Positions 18,755 to 27,906 of a DNA stretch of 64,000 nt are shown piece after piece (within the stretch, counting starts at the first letter, position 1; every line of letters starts with the position of its first letter). The notes under the pieces were generated by a model, which saw only the letters and a program-made list of their open reading frames with translations, searched no databases and was not told the DNA's origin. Source of the stretch: a bacterium (GTDB lineage: Bacteria; Vulcanimicrobiota; Vulcanimicrobiia; Vulcanimicrobiales; Vulcanimicrobiaceae); contig JAJYRI010000001.1 in NCBI GenBank assembly GCA_021794175.1, positions 1 to 64,000 on the forward strand, given 5' to 3'. Both the position numbers and the translations under genes were made by a program.

Positions 18755-19285
18755 TTAGACGGTTTTCCGGAAAAAAGCAAGCATTTTCGATGGCTCGGCC
18801 ATAATGCGGAACTCTTCGAAACCCCACTCTTTTACTTGCCGAATAGCGCGCGGCTGATTCATCGGTATGCAGAAAGTCAGCGTCGTCACGTTGCGCTTGG
18901 CCGCAATTCGTTGGATCTCTTCAACCATCTCGTTCCCGACCTCGGGGGGAACGCCGGCACGCATGTGCAGTCCCTCGATCATCGCGATATCGAAACCGTT
19001 CGCGGCCTCCGGGTCCTTAAACCCGACCGGAAGTTCGAAGACGAGGTGAAGAACGCCGAGCAATCCGGTCGAATCCTCGGCGACGAGCACGGCGCGGCGG
19101 CCCGCGCGCTGCTCCGAGAGCCAGCGCACGATGCGTTGGTTCCACGTCTCTTTCGCTGGTGGGGGAGCCGTGATGACGCCTTCGCGCGTCAGTCGTTCCA
19201 CGTCGCTTGCCTGTGCGAAGCGGAGGAAAATCTTGCGTCCTGCCACGGCGGCTCTCTTCCCAACGGTGGGGAGAAGCGCCTGCAT
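18755..19285 (-). CDS. GNAT-like acetyltransferase
   Basis: FLRFAQASDVERL...LVAEDSTGLLGVLHLVFELP...MHMRAGVPPEVGNEMVEEIQRIAAKRNVTTLTF; start uncertain. Confidence 0.55.
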   Translation of the reverse strand: MQALLPTVGKRAAVAGRKIFLRFAQASDVERLTREGVITAPPPAKETWNQRIVRWLSEQRAGRRAVLVAEDSTGLLGVLHLVFELPVGFKDPEAANGFDIAMIEGLHMRAGVPPEVGNEMVEEIQRIAAKRNVTTLTFCIPMNQPRAIRQVKEWGFEEFRIMAEPSKMLAFFRKTV

Positions 19286-19303
19286 GGGGCGAACGCGTCG
19301 CGC

Positions 19304-19639
19304 GTGAAGAACCGAGCCGGTATCGCGAGCCTCGCCCTCCTCCTATCGGCATGCGCCGGCCACGCGCGCGGCGATCGAGCTGCCGTGCTGCACGGCGACA
19401 GCTCGCGCGGTCGCAACGTCTATCTCCAGCGTTGCGCGGCCTGCCACGGCGCCGATGCACGCGGAACGCGGCTCGGCCCCGATCTCTACGCGCTTTCGAA
19501 ATCGTGGAGCAAGAAGCGCATTTACGGGGCGATCGAAGAGCCCGAAGCGCCGATGCCGAAGCTCTACCCCTCGCAACTCACGCGCCGCGAGCTCGCCGAT
19601 GTCGCCGCCTATGTCGACGGCATTGCCGCCGAGAAATGA
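19304..19639 (+). CDS. Secreted cytochrome c-like protein
   Basis: Signal/lipobox-like LALLLSACAG, heme motif CAACH, C-terminal LTRRELADVAAYVDGI; GTG start. Confidence 0.75.
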   Translation: MKNRAGIASLALLLSACAGHARGDRAAVLHGDSSRGRNVYLQRCAACHGADARGTRLGPDLYALSKSWSKKRIYGAIEEPEAPMPKLYPSQLTRRELADVAAYVDGIAAEK

Positions 19640-21054
19640 GCGCGACGCTTCTTTGCTTCGACCGCGACCTGCGATTGAGCGACCGGGCGGTCTTTGCCGC
19701 GTCGGAGCCGGGGAGCGCGCTCGTTCCGCTTCTGATACTCGACCGTCGCCGCAGCGAACGGATCGCTCGCAATCCGCGTCGAGCGGCCTATTTCTGCGCG
19801 GCGGTCGCCGCGCTCGATGCAGAGCTCCGTCTGCGCGGGTCGCAATTATTGGTTCGTCGCGGGGCGCTCGATAGTACCATCCGCTCGGTTGCGCGCGCGA
19901 CCGGGGCGCGTTGCGTTACGTGGAGTAAGCGCTACGACCCCGCAGGGGTGCGTGAAGATCTGCGTTTGCAAGCGATCGTCGAGGAGCTCGGATTGCGCGC
20001 GCTCCCGGCTCATGAAGCAATTGCGCTCGATCCCGAGCGGATCGAACTCGATACTACTGAAGAGATCGGGTTTCGCTCCTTCAACGCGTTCTATCGGCTC
20101 TGGCGCGCGCCGGGAAGCCTTCGCGCACCGATCGACCTCGGCGCGCGCTTCACTCCGAGCGTTCTTCCCAGCGAACCACTTCCTCGCCCCGAAGAGTTCG
20201 GTGCATCGCCATGGCGCGATCCCGTCGGAGAACGGCCGGCGCGCGCCGCGCTCGATCGCTTCGTCAACGAGCGTTTAGTCGAATATCCGCGCGCGATTCG
20301 CACGCCCGCCGTGCCGACCTCGGGGCTCGGGCTGCCTCTCTCGTTCGGCCTCCTCTCAGGGCGCGAGGTTGCGTGGAGCGTTTGCAAGCGCCTAGAGGAT
20401 CCGTTTCTGCTCGCCGAGGAGCGTGCGGGAATCGAACGCTTCCTTCGGGCGATGGCACGCCGCGATTTTTTACTGCTTGCGGGGACGGAGAGCGTGCCGC
20501 AGCCGGAGGAGCCGCTCTATGTTCGCTCGAGCATGGAACTTCCGACCCTGATGGAGGCGCGAACCGGATTCCCGCTCGTCGATGCCGGCATGCGCGAACT
20601 TCTTGCAACCGGAAACATGCATCCCACCGTGCGCGCCGTCGTTGCCTCGTTCTGCTGCTTCGACCTCGGGCTCGACTGGCGAACGGGGATGGAGAGTTGG
20701 GAAGGCTTGCTCGCCGAGGACGAGCCGGCCCTCGCGATCGGAAACTGGCGCTCGAGTGCCGGCCTTCGCATCGATATGCATTTCCCGCGCATCATCGACC
20801 CGGAGCGACAATTTCTTCGCGGCGACCCGCAGGGGCGGTACGTGCGCCGTTGGCTACCCGAACTCGCGTTGCTCTCCGATGCGCGGCAGATTCATGCGTG
20901 GCACGATCGGCAACTCGCGCTTGATCTCTTCGAGATCGAGCGCTATCCCCGCCCGATGCTCGATCACCGCGAGCGCGCGAGCGCCTTTCTCGCGCGCTAC
21001 ACGGCATGGAGGGCAGCTACGCTGCCGGTAGGTGGTCCTCGATCCAGTCGCTGA
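19636..21054 (+). CDS. Deoxyribodipyrimidine photolyase/cryptochrome family protein
   Basis: LLCFDRDLRLSDRAVFAA; TGFPLVDAGMRELLATGNMHPTVRAVVASF; YVRRWLPEL; ATGA overlap with upstream gene. Confidence 0.85.
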   Translation: MSATLLCFDRDLRLSDRAVFAASEPGSALVPLLILDRRRSERIARNPRRAAYFCAAVAALDAELRLRGSQLLVRRGALDSTIRSVARATGARCVTWSKRYDPAGVREDLRLQAIVEELGLRALPAHEAIALDPERIELDTTEEIGFRSFNAFYRLWRAPGSLRAPIDLGARFTPSVLPSEPLPRPEEFGASPWRDPVGERPARAALDRFVNERLVEYPRAIRTPAVPTSGLGLPLSFGLLSGREVAWSVCKRLEDPFLLAEERAGIERFLRAMARRDFLLLAGTESVPQPEEPLYVRSSMELPTLMEARTGFPLVDAGMRELLATGNMHPTVRAVVASFCCFDLGLDWRTGMESWEGLLAEDEPALAIGNWRSSAGLRIDMHFPRIIDPERQFLRGDPQGRYVRRWLPELALLSDARQIHAWHDRQLALDLFEIERYPRPMLDHRERASAFLARYTAWRAATLPVGGPRSSR

Positions 21055-21607
21055 CGATCGGAACGCGTACCTCGTCGCCGTTCCAGGTCTTCACCCCGTA
21101 GTAGACCGAGGCGACGAGAAAGAGCGGAATGAGGAAGGGTATGAGGATCGCCGATTCAACCCCGATCCACGGAATTGCCAGCGCACTCATGAGTTGTAGG
21201 ACGCCCCAGAAGGCGGCGAAAGCGAGATTGAAGCCGATCGCCTGCAGCGCTGCCCGCTTGAGAAAGCGCGAGCGGCGACGCTCGAGGAGCGAGAGCAACG
21301 CGAGCGGGAGAAGCGGGTAGCCCAGCGCGACGAGCGCGCGCGATTCGACCGGATCGAGCGGATCGCCGACGCTGACCGTCGCCGCCCTCGGCGGCACGAC
21401 GGTGCCGCCGGCGTAGCTCGCACCCGCGCCGCGATATGGCGCCTGCGCCCCCGTCAGCGTCGTCTGCGAACTCGCGCCCTCGATGCGTGCGGCGAGTCGG
21501 CAGCTCGGGCAGAGCCCGCTGCTGTCGCGGCAGGTCGCGCAGATCCCCTTCGAGCAGGTCGGGCAGGCGGCGACCGCCGGTACGCGAGCGTGAAAGAAAC
21601 AGTCCAT
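21017..21607 (-). CDS. Membrane protein with N-terminal zinc-ribbon/B-box-like Cys cluster
   Basis: CFFHARVPAVAACPTCSKGICATCRDSSGLCPSC followed by TM helices. Confidence 0.65.
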   Translation of the reverse strand: MDCFFHARVPAVAACPTCSKGICATCRDSSGLCPSCRLAARIEGASSQTTLTGAQAPYRGAGASYAGGTVVPPRAATVSVGDPLDPVESRALVALGYPLLPLALLSLLERRRSRFLKRAALQAIGFNLAFAAFWGVLQLMSALAIPWIGVESAILIPFLIPLFLVASVYYGVKTWNGDEVRVPIVSDWIEDHLPAA

Positions 21608-21691
21608 TCTCGATTCCCCTTTTGCTTGCACGTACCGTCGAGAGACGCGAGAGGTTTCATCGGCGCGGTGCGGCAACTTCGCGCCGGTATC

Positions 21692-23440
21692 ATGACGCGG
21701 AACGAAACCTTGGCACGCCTGTCGCGCGAGGCTCGCCCCTATATCGGGCGCCTCGCGGTCGCCGCGGCATTAGGGACCTTAGCGGGCGTCCTCACGACGA
21801 TTCCCCCGTGGGCCTTCGGGCAGATCATCTCGCGGGTTCTCGAAGCGAAACACCCCGATCTCGGCGTGCTCTACCGCATGCTCGGATTGGTCGCGCTCCC
21901 CTTGATCGCGGCGCAGGGGGCGACCTATGCGCAGACCTATGCGACCGCCTGGTGCGGGCAGAATTTCATCGCGACGCTGCGGCTGCAACTCGTCGATCGA
22001 ATCTTGCGCTTGCCGCTCCCGGTCTTCGACCGATGGCGCCCCGGCGAGTTGATCTCGCGTTTCAATTCCGACTTGCAGATCGTCAGCGATGCGGTGACGA
22101 CCTCGCTCCCACAACTCGTCGTCTCGGTCGTGTCCTTCGTCTCAAACTTCGCCGTGATGCTCTGGCTCGATTGGTTATTGACGGTCGTACTCGTCCTGGT
22201 TGCGCCGGTGATATCGCTTGCCGTCTCGCGCTTCTCGCGACTGATCACGCGCAGCACGACGACGACGCAGATGCGCATCGCCGAAGTCATCGCAGCCTTG
22301 AGCGAGGTATTGCAAGGGCAGCGTATCGTCAAAGCTTTCGGGCGCGAAGCCTACGAAGTCGACCGCTTCCGCGAACGGACCGAAGATTACGTCACCGCCT
22401 CGCTGAAGATGACGCAATTCGTGCAGACGCAGCCGCTGGTCGTGAGCACGATTATGATTCTCGCAGTCACCGTCGTGATCTGGCTCTCGGCGCGCGAAGT
22501 GTTGGTTGGGCGCCTCAACGTCGGCCAGGTATTTACCTACTATCTTTTGCTGGTGAATCTCGTCAATCCGCTCAACCGCGTGGCGTCGTTCGTCGGAGAT
22601 ATCAACCGCGCGGTCGTCGCGACCGGCCGCATCTACGAGATCGTCGATCTCCCGACCGAGCCGGTCGCTCCCGCCGCGGCGCTTCCGCCGCCCTCGGTTC
22701 GCGGCCGCATCACCTTCGAAAACGTGCGTTTCGCGTACGGCGATGGGGAGAGCCCGGCGCTCGACGGCGTGAGCGTCGATATCGCCCCCGGTGAGATCGT
22801 CGCACTCGTCGGCCCCTCGGGTTCCGGAAAGACGACCTTCATCAACCTCGTTCCGCGTTTTTATCAGCCGCAGTCCGGATCGATCTCGATCGACGGAAAC
22901 CCGCTCGAAACGATTCCGCTCGCGGCGTTGCGCGCCGCAATCGCGATCGTTCCCCAGGATCCGCAGCTCTTCCGACGCAGCATCCTCGAAAATATCCGCT
23001 ACGGACGCTTGGAGGCCGATGAAGCAGCGGTCGTCGCCGCGGCGCGGGAGGCGAACGCCGATGAGTTCATCGCCGAACTGCCCGACGGCTACGCCACCGA
23101 GGTCGGCGAACGTGGGGTCCGGCTCTCCGGCGGGCAGCGGCAGCGCATCGCGATCGCGCGGGCGATCCTCCGCGATCCGCGTATCCTCATCCTCGATGAG
23201 GCGACCAGCGCGCTCGACACGCACTCCGAGACGCTTATCGAGTCGGCGCTCGACCGCTTGCTTCCCGGGCGGACGACGCTTATCGTCGCGCACCGCCTCT
23301 CGACGATCCGGCGTGCCGACCGCATTCTCTATTTTGCGCACGGGCGGATCGCCGAATCGGGGACGCACGACGAACTGATGGCGCTTCGCGGGGCCTATGC
23401 CGCGCTCTACGAGGCCCAGTTTGCCGCTCGCGGCGCCTGA
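21692..23440 (+). CDS. ABC transporter, ATP-binding/permease (MsbA-like exporter)
   Basis: N-terminal TMD; Walker A VGPSGSGKTT, signature RLSGGQRQRIAIARA, Walker B ILILDEATSALD. Confidence 0.95.
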   Translation: MTRNETLARLSREARPYIGRLAVAAALGTLAGVLTTIPPWAFGQIISRVLEAKHPDLGVLYRMLGLVALPLIAAQGATYAQTYATAWCGQNFIATLRLQLVDRILRLPLPVFDRWRPGELISRFNSDLQIVSDAVTTSLPQLVVSVVSFVSNFAVMLWLDWLLTVVLVLVAPVISLAVSRFSRLITRSTTTTQMRIAEVIAALSEVLQGQRIVKAFGREAYEVDRFRERTEDYVTASLKMTQFVQTQPLVVSTIMILAVTVVIWLSAREVLVGRLNVGQVFTYYLLLVNLVNPLNRVASFVGDINRAVVATGRIYEIVDLPTEPVAPAAALPPPSVRGRITFENVRFAYGDGESPALDGVSVDIAPGEIVALVGPSGSGKTTFINLVPRFYQPQSGSISIDGNPLETIPLAALRAAIAIVPQDPQLFRRSILENIRYGRLEADEAAVVAAAREANADEFIAELPDGYATEVGERGVRLSGGQRQRIAIARAILRDPRILILDEATSALDTHSETLIESALDRLLPGRTTLIVAHRLSTIRRADRILYFAHGRIAESGTHDELMALRGAYAALYEAQFAARGA

Positions 23441-23458
23441 GCCCGCGCACGCGAGCGC

Positions 23459-23486
23459 TCAAGTTCCTCGCCCCGAACGCCGATAG
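23459..23486 (+). promoter_or_regulatory. Candidate sigma28-type promoter upstream of flgB
   Basis: TCAA (23459-23462) - N16 - GCCGATAG (23479-23486). Confidence 0.5.
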
Positions 23487-23494
23487 GGAAAACG

Positions 23495-23929
23495 ATGGCA
23501 GAGATTCCTGGGCTCTCGTTTGGTTCGACGGTCAACGTCCTCAAGGAGGGTTTGGCCGGGGCCGGGCTCGAGCAGACGCAGATCGCGAATAACATCGCCA
23601 ACGTGAACACGCCGAATTATCGGCGCACGACGACGGATTTCAAGGAATTGCTCGCGGAATCGCTCGGAACGCCGCCTTCGACGACGGAATTGCCGATGGA
23701 GACGAATAGCTCGCGGCAATTCGCGATTGGGGCAGGCGCGCCGCCGAAACCGTTCGATCCGGTGCCGATCGTCGATACCGGGACGCAGATGCGCGTCGAT
23801 CGCAGCAACGTCGATATCGACCAAGAGATGGCGCACCTGTCGATGAATTCGGGATACGCACAAGATATGGCCAAACTGCTCTTGCAGCAGTACAACCGAT
23901 ACTCCGAAGCGATCAAGGAACAACCGTAG
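23495..23929 (+). CDS. flgB: Flagellar basal-body rod protein FlgB
   Basis: LEQTQIANNIANVNTPNYRRTTTDFKELL and C-terminal rod-protein pattern. Confidence 0.9.
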   Translation: MAEIPGLSFGSTVNVLKEGLAGAGLEQTQIANNIANVNTPNYRRTTTDFKELLAESLGTPPSTTELPMETNSSRQFAIGAGAPPKPFDPVPIVDTGTQMRVDRSNVDIDQEMAHLSMNSGYAQDMAKLLLQQYNRYSEAIKEQP

Positions 23930-23930
23930 C

Positions 23931-24380
23931 ATGGGCTTTTATACCGCGATCGATATCAGCGCCTCGGGGATGTCCGCGGAGCGCTTAGCGATGGACGTCA
24001 TCGCCAATAACATCGCCAACGCCAACACGACGCTGACGCCGCAGGGCGGCGCATTCAAACGGCAGTTGGTCGTCTTCGCGCAAAAACCCGACGCAACGAC
24101 GAAATCGAGTAGCGATCCGTTCAATCCGTTCCACACCTCGAACCCCGGTCAAGCCGGCGTCGAAGTGCTCGGCATCACGCAGGATCAATCGCCGGATCGG
24201 CTCGTCTTCGATCCCGGCAATCCCCAGGCCGATGCCCGCGGGTACGTGCACTATCCCAACGTCCAGGTCGTCAAAGAGATGGTCGATATGATGGCTGCCT
24301 CGCGCGCCTACCAGGCGAACGTCGCAGCGATCAAAGAGACGCGTTTGATGAACAGCGCCGAAATCGGCCTCCTCAGCTAG
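23931..24380 (+). CDS. flgC: Flagellar basal-body rod protein FlgC
   Basis: AIDISASGMSAERLAMDVIANNIANANTT; YPNVQVVKEMVDMMAASRAYQANVAAI. Confidence 0.93.
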   Translation: MGFYTAIDISASGMSAERLAMDVIANNIANANTTLTPQGGAFKRQLVVFAQKPDATTKSSSDPFNPFHTSNPGQAGVEVLGITQDQSPDRLVFDPGNPQADARGYVHYPNVQVVKEMVDMMAASRAYQANVAAIKETRLMNSAEIGLLS

Positions 24381-24400
24381 CGATTCGTAAGGAGCTTCGT

Positions 24401-24742
24401 ATGGATATCAAGAGCTACGCCGATGCCGTGCGTCAGGTCCTACCGGGAACCTTCGTTCCCGACGTGACGCCGGGCGGCGGCGGCGCGCCGAGCGCGACCC
24501 CCGAGGTCGCTCCGGTCGCCGGCGGATCCTTCAAGGACGCCGTGAAATCGTTCCTCGGCGGCGTCAACGAGAAGATGGCGACCTCCGACAAGCTCACCAC
24601 CGAACTCGCTGCCGGGCAGACCCATAACAGCGAGAAAGTCATCACCTCGGTCGAAGAGGCGAACCTCGCCTTCCAGTTCACGCTCGCCGTCCGCAACAAG
24701 CTCTTGAGTGCATACCAAGAGATCCAGCAGATGCAGGTATAG
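24401..24742 (+). CDS. fliE: Flagellar hook-basal body protein FliE
   Basis: SFKDAVKSFLGGVNEKM...VEEANLAFQFTLAVRNKLLSAYQEIQQMQV; follows flgC. Confidence 0.9.
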   Translation: MDIKSYADAVRQVLPGTFVPDVTPGGGGAPSATPEVAPVAGGSFKDAVKSFLGGVNEKMATSDKLTTELAAGQTHNSEKVITSVEEANLAFQFTLAVRNKLLSAYQEIQQMQV

Positions 24743-24796
24743 CGGGCAATTCTCCCGCCGTTATCGCAGCCCTAACGCGCGCTGCTCCAGAGATCG

Positions 24797-24843
24797 ATAT
24801 CCTCGAATCCCCGCTCGTACGTAAGCGGGGGATTCGAGGATAT
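24797..24843. other. Long perfect-arm hairpin downstream of fliE
   Basis: atatcctcgaatcccc ... ggggattcgaggatat: 16-bp perfect inverted repeat, extendable by gct/agc across a one-base bulge; no following T tract. Confidence 0.7.
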
Positions 24844-24922
24844 TGGGGCTGCCCATTATGAACGTCAACAATGTAAATCCCAGCGCCAATTGGCAAGGCT
24901 TGTCGCTGCGCTGAAGCGAGGT

Positions 24923-25594
24923 TTAAGGGCGCAACCATTCGCGAATGAACGTCGAATCGCTCAGCACGTTTCCGGTGGATCCTTCGATGACGGTCCCCGA
25001 TGAATAGACGATGAGGTTCCCGTCGTCCCACGGGTAGACTAGGGAGCAGAGGGTTATGTTTGCTTTTGCCGCTCGTTCGAAGGCGGTCAGCCCCATTTCC
25101 CAGAGCGCCTGGCCATCGTGATTAACGGCGAAGATCTGCCGCACACCGGCCGCTACGGCCTCCCGATAATCTTGTACGATGGCGTAGCCGAGCTGAAACT
25201 CGCAAATGCTTTTAATTTTGATCCCGCGATGCACATGCCCGCCAGATGCGGTGATAAAGCCACGCGCGTCATCGTCGACGTGAATGGGAATCGGTCGTGA
25301 CGTAAAGCACGACCAATTATCCCGCATCCCTCGCCGCTCATCGGGAACGGCAAGAACGGCACTTGAGTAGCACGCGGTCGTCGCCGGATGGCCTTGAAGG
25401 CACGGCTCTGGCGCATGCGTCCAAAGGATCCATGCGCCGATCCGCTCGGCCGCTACGGGCCGCGTAGTGCACGTTGCCCAACGGCCTGGCGTCATCTCCA
25501 CCTGCCAGTAGCGACCGGATGGATCCCGACGGACCGGCAGCAGCGTTCTCGGCGGAGAATCCGTTACCGATCCGTTGAGCGGTTCATCGCTCAC
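24923..25594 (-). CDS. Hypothetical protein
   Basis: 223 aa ORF, same strand and directly downstream of the lipoprotein gene; no recognised domain. Confidence 0.5.
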   Translation of the reverse strand: MSDEPLNGSVTDSPPRTLLPVRRDPSGRYWQVEMTPGRWATCTTRPVAAERIGAWILWTHAPEPCLQGHPATTACYSSAVLAVPDERRGMRDNWSCFTSRPIPIHVDDDARGFITASGGHVHRGIKIKSICEFQLGYAIVQDYREAVAAGVRQIFAVNHDGQALWEMGLTAFERAAKANITLCSLVYPWDDGNLIVYSSGTVIEGSTGNVLSDSTFIREWLRP

Positions 25595-25603
25595 GGTATC
25601 GCC

Positions 25604-26476
25604 TTACTCATGCACGTACGGTTGACCGTTGTGCGGATCGCGCATCCCAAGCGGCGCGAGAAACGCTGCTGCGTCGTTCATGAAGGCTTCCCACGATACA
25701 ACGCCGTTATTCTCCACGCTTCCGGCGAATTCGGAATCGCCTGCTGCGGTCGCCGCGCTGCCGGTGTAAATCTGCACCGCACCACCGACCGAGCCAGGCA
25801 CCGCGGAGGGGTTTCCGCCTGCAACGTCGCCCATGAGCGTCTGCGCACCCGTTGATAGTTGCATGTTTATCCCCACTTCGGTCGGAATGTTACCGACGCC
25901 GGTCGCGCTTGCGGCTTCCTCCGCCGTTGTCACCGAGACACTGTAATCTGGGCTAAACATGGGTCCCTCAAGAGGGCCAAACCCAGCCGCCGCACGGGAG
26001 CTATTGATCAGGTCATCCCCAGCCGCTGCACTTACGAACTTGAGATTGCTCGCTCCTACGTCCTGTTGAACCGCTTCAGTGAGAGCAATTAACTGCGCGC
26101 CATATGATGTGCGCTTTCCGCCACCGTAGCCGCCACCAATGCCTCCACCACAGCCGGGTCCAGGAAGGATGTCCGCATGAACGCCGCCTCTGCTAACGGT
26201 ACTGCATCCGCCACCGCCGCCCGGGGCGCCCGGTCCGCCGCCTGGCTGCCCGCCGCCAGTCGAGATGCAGATGATTCTGGTGAGGCCATCGATCAGGCCC
26301 GGGGGACAGGCGACGATTACCTGAGGCTTCGGCCGATTAGTGCTCGTGGCAGCGAGTGAGTGCGATCCGCCGGCGTGCTGGGCTGTGGGTAGCATGCCCC
26401 CTGCCCCGCCCGAGCAGGCGTTGAGCATCAGGGAAAGGAGCAGCGCGCCAACAGCGCCTGTTCGAAGACGTATCAC
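25604..26476 (-). CDS. Gly-rich hypothetical lipoprotein
   Basis: GTG start; signal IRLRTGAVGALLLSLMLNAC with lipobox LNAC; Gly/Pro/Cys-rich segment GGGQPGGGPGAPGGGGGC. Confidence 0.6.
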   Translation of the reverse strand: MIRLRTGAVGALLLSLMLNACSGGAGGMLPTAQHAGGSHSLAATSTNRPKPQVIVACPPGLIDGLTRIICISTGGGQPGGGPGAPGGGGGCSTVSRGGVHADILPGPGCGGGIGGGYGGGKRTSYGAQLIALTEAVQQDVGASNLKFVSAAAGDDLINSSRAAAGFGPLEGPMFSPDYSVSVTTAEEAASATGVGNIPTEVGINMQLSTGAQTLMGDVAGGNPSAVPGSVGGAVQIYTGSAATAAGDSEFAGSVENNGVVSWEAFMNDAAAFLAPLGMRDPHNGQPYVHE

Positions 26477-26942
26477 GTAGAAATCCTTCAGTTCGGTAAG
26501 GAGATGGTAAGCCTGCCCCATTCGACGGGGGGGGGGGTCACGTCACCTTTACATTAAGGGCGCATTTCTGGCGTGCTGTTCGGCTTCTCGTTCCCGGGAG
26601 CATCGGGGTGCTGGCGATTTGGAAATAAGCGAAGAGCATGAAAACCCGCGACGCACCGGCTCGAGCTTCGCTCGGCTTTTTCACACAGATTCTCAGGGCG
26701 CACCGATTATTCTAGCCGCGCGGTCCACACGGCGCTCTCACTCACAAATGCCGGTTTCCGGTGTCTTACACGCAAATAAGCCGGCGATTTATTCGGCGAT
26801 CGGCTGGACCGGCGACGATCCGTTGGCTTGGGGGAGTATTCGGCGAGCTGGGTGCCCTCCGCCCGTACGCGATCTCGTTCGCGCGTATCGTACGGGGCGA
26901 CGGGGGTTAGCCGAGCGAGCCGGGATCGCTGCTCACTGTGGC

Positions 26943-26970
26943 TAAAATGCCGCCTCTTTTTCGCCGATAG
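26943..26970 (+). promoter_or_regulatory. Candidate sigma28-type promoter upstream of flgF
   Basis: TAAA (26943-26946) - N16 - GCCGATAG (26963-26970). Confidence 0.65.
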
Positions 26971-27087
26971 AATAAGTGAACGCGGCTGGACGACCTCTCG
27001 CACGGGGGCGGGGCCGCGGGCCGAACCTGACCGATTGATGGTTCGGCCACCAAACAGAACACCGAATCCGTGCGGAGGGTCTTTGTA

Positions 27088-27885
27088 TTGGTACGCGGTC
27101 TTTATACCTCGGCGAGCGGGATGCTCGTCGCCCAGCAACTCGCAAACACGGTGGCGAATAACCTCGCCAACGTCAACACCAACGGTTTCAAACAGACGTT
27201 GCTGGAGATTCAATCCGCCCCGACGCTCGACGTCTATCGTCTGCAGACCGATCCCGGTCCACGGACGGGCACGAACGCGCTTCCCGGTGTGCCGGTTGCG
27301 GCACCGGTCGGGCAGCTCGGAACGGGAGCCTGGATCTACGATACGCCGGAGACCTTCGCACAAGGCCCGCTCCAGGCGACGGGTAATCCCTACGATCTCG
27401 CACTCGGCGGCACCAACGCGTTCTTCAACGTGCAGACGCCGCAGGGCGTGCGCTACACGCGCGACGGGCAATTCACCGTCAATCCCAACGGCAATCTCGT
27501 GACGATGGACGGCAACTACGTCCTCGGGCAGAACGGCCCGATTCAGGTGCAGCAGCAGCAGGGCGCGGTCACCGTCGGCCCCGACGGCACGGTTTCGCAG
27601 AACGGTATCACGATCGATCGCCTCGCGCTCACGCGCTTCAACAATCTCGTCGACTTGCGCAAGCAGGGGAACAATCTTTTCGTCGATACCGGCAACGCAC
27701 AACCGCAACCGACGGCAGGTGCGACGGTCATTCAGGGTTCGCTCGAGAAGAGCAACTCCAACGTCGTTCGCTCGATGGTCGATCTTATCGTCGCCGAACG
27801 CTGGTTCGATTCGAACTCCAAGTCGGTAAAAATGCAAGATCAAGCTACTCAGCTGGCGATCCAAGACGTCGGCACCACGGCATAA
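27088..27885 (+). CDS. flgF: Flagellar basal-body rod protein FlgF
   Basis: LYTSASGMLVAQQLANTVANNLANVNTNGFKQ; first of two FlgF/G-type paralogues; TTG start with GGAGGG upstream preferred. Confidence 0.85.
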   Translation: MVRGLYTSASGMLVAQQLANTVANNLANVNTNGFKQTLLEIQSAPTLDVYRLQTDPGPRTGTNALPGVPVAAPVGQLGTGAWIYDTPETFAQGPLQATGNPYDLALGGTNAFFNVQTPQGVRYTRDGQFTVNPNGNLVTMDGNYVLGQNGPIQVQQQQGAVTVGPDGTVSQNGITIDRLALTRFNNLVDLRKQGNNLFVDTGNAQPQPTAGATVIQGSLEKSNSNVVRSMVDLIVAERWFDSNSKSVKMQDQATQLAIQDVGTTA

Positions 27886-27906
27886 CGGAGAGAGGACACT
27901 ACCACC

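Noticed and set aside
22175-23368. 397-aa minus-strand ORF over the ABC transporter
   Set aside because: Antisense shadow of Walker A/B-containing CDS.
26525-26537. Homopolymeric G run (~10 bases) as a phase-variation tract
   Set aside because: It lies upstream of the lipoprotein start rather than in a coding frame, and an exact length cannot be trusted; only noted as context.
26619-26945. 108-aa ORF in the flgF upstream region
   Set aside because: Amino-acid composition not protein-like, and it runs into the candidate promoter; treated as non-coding.
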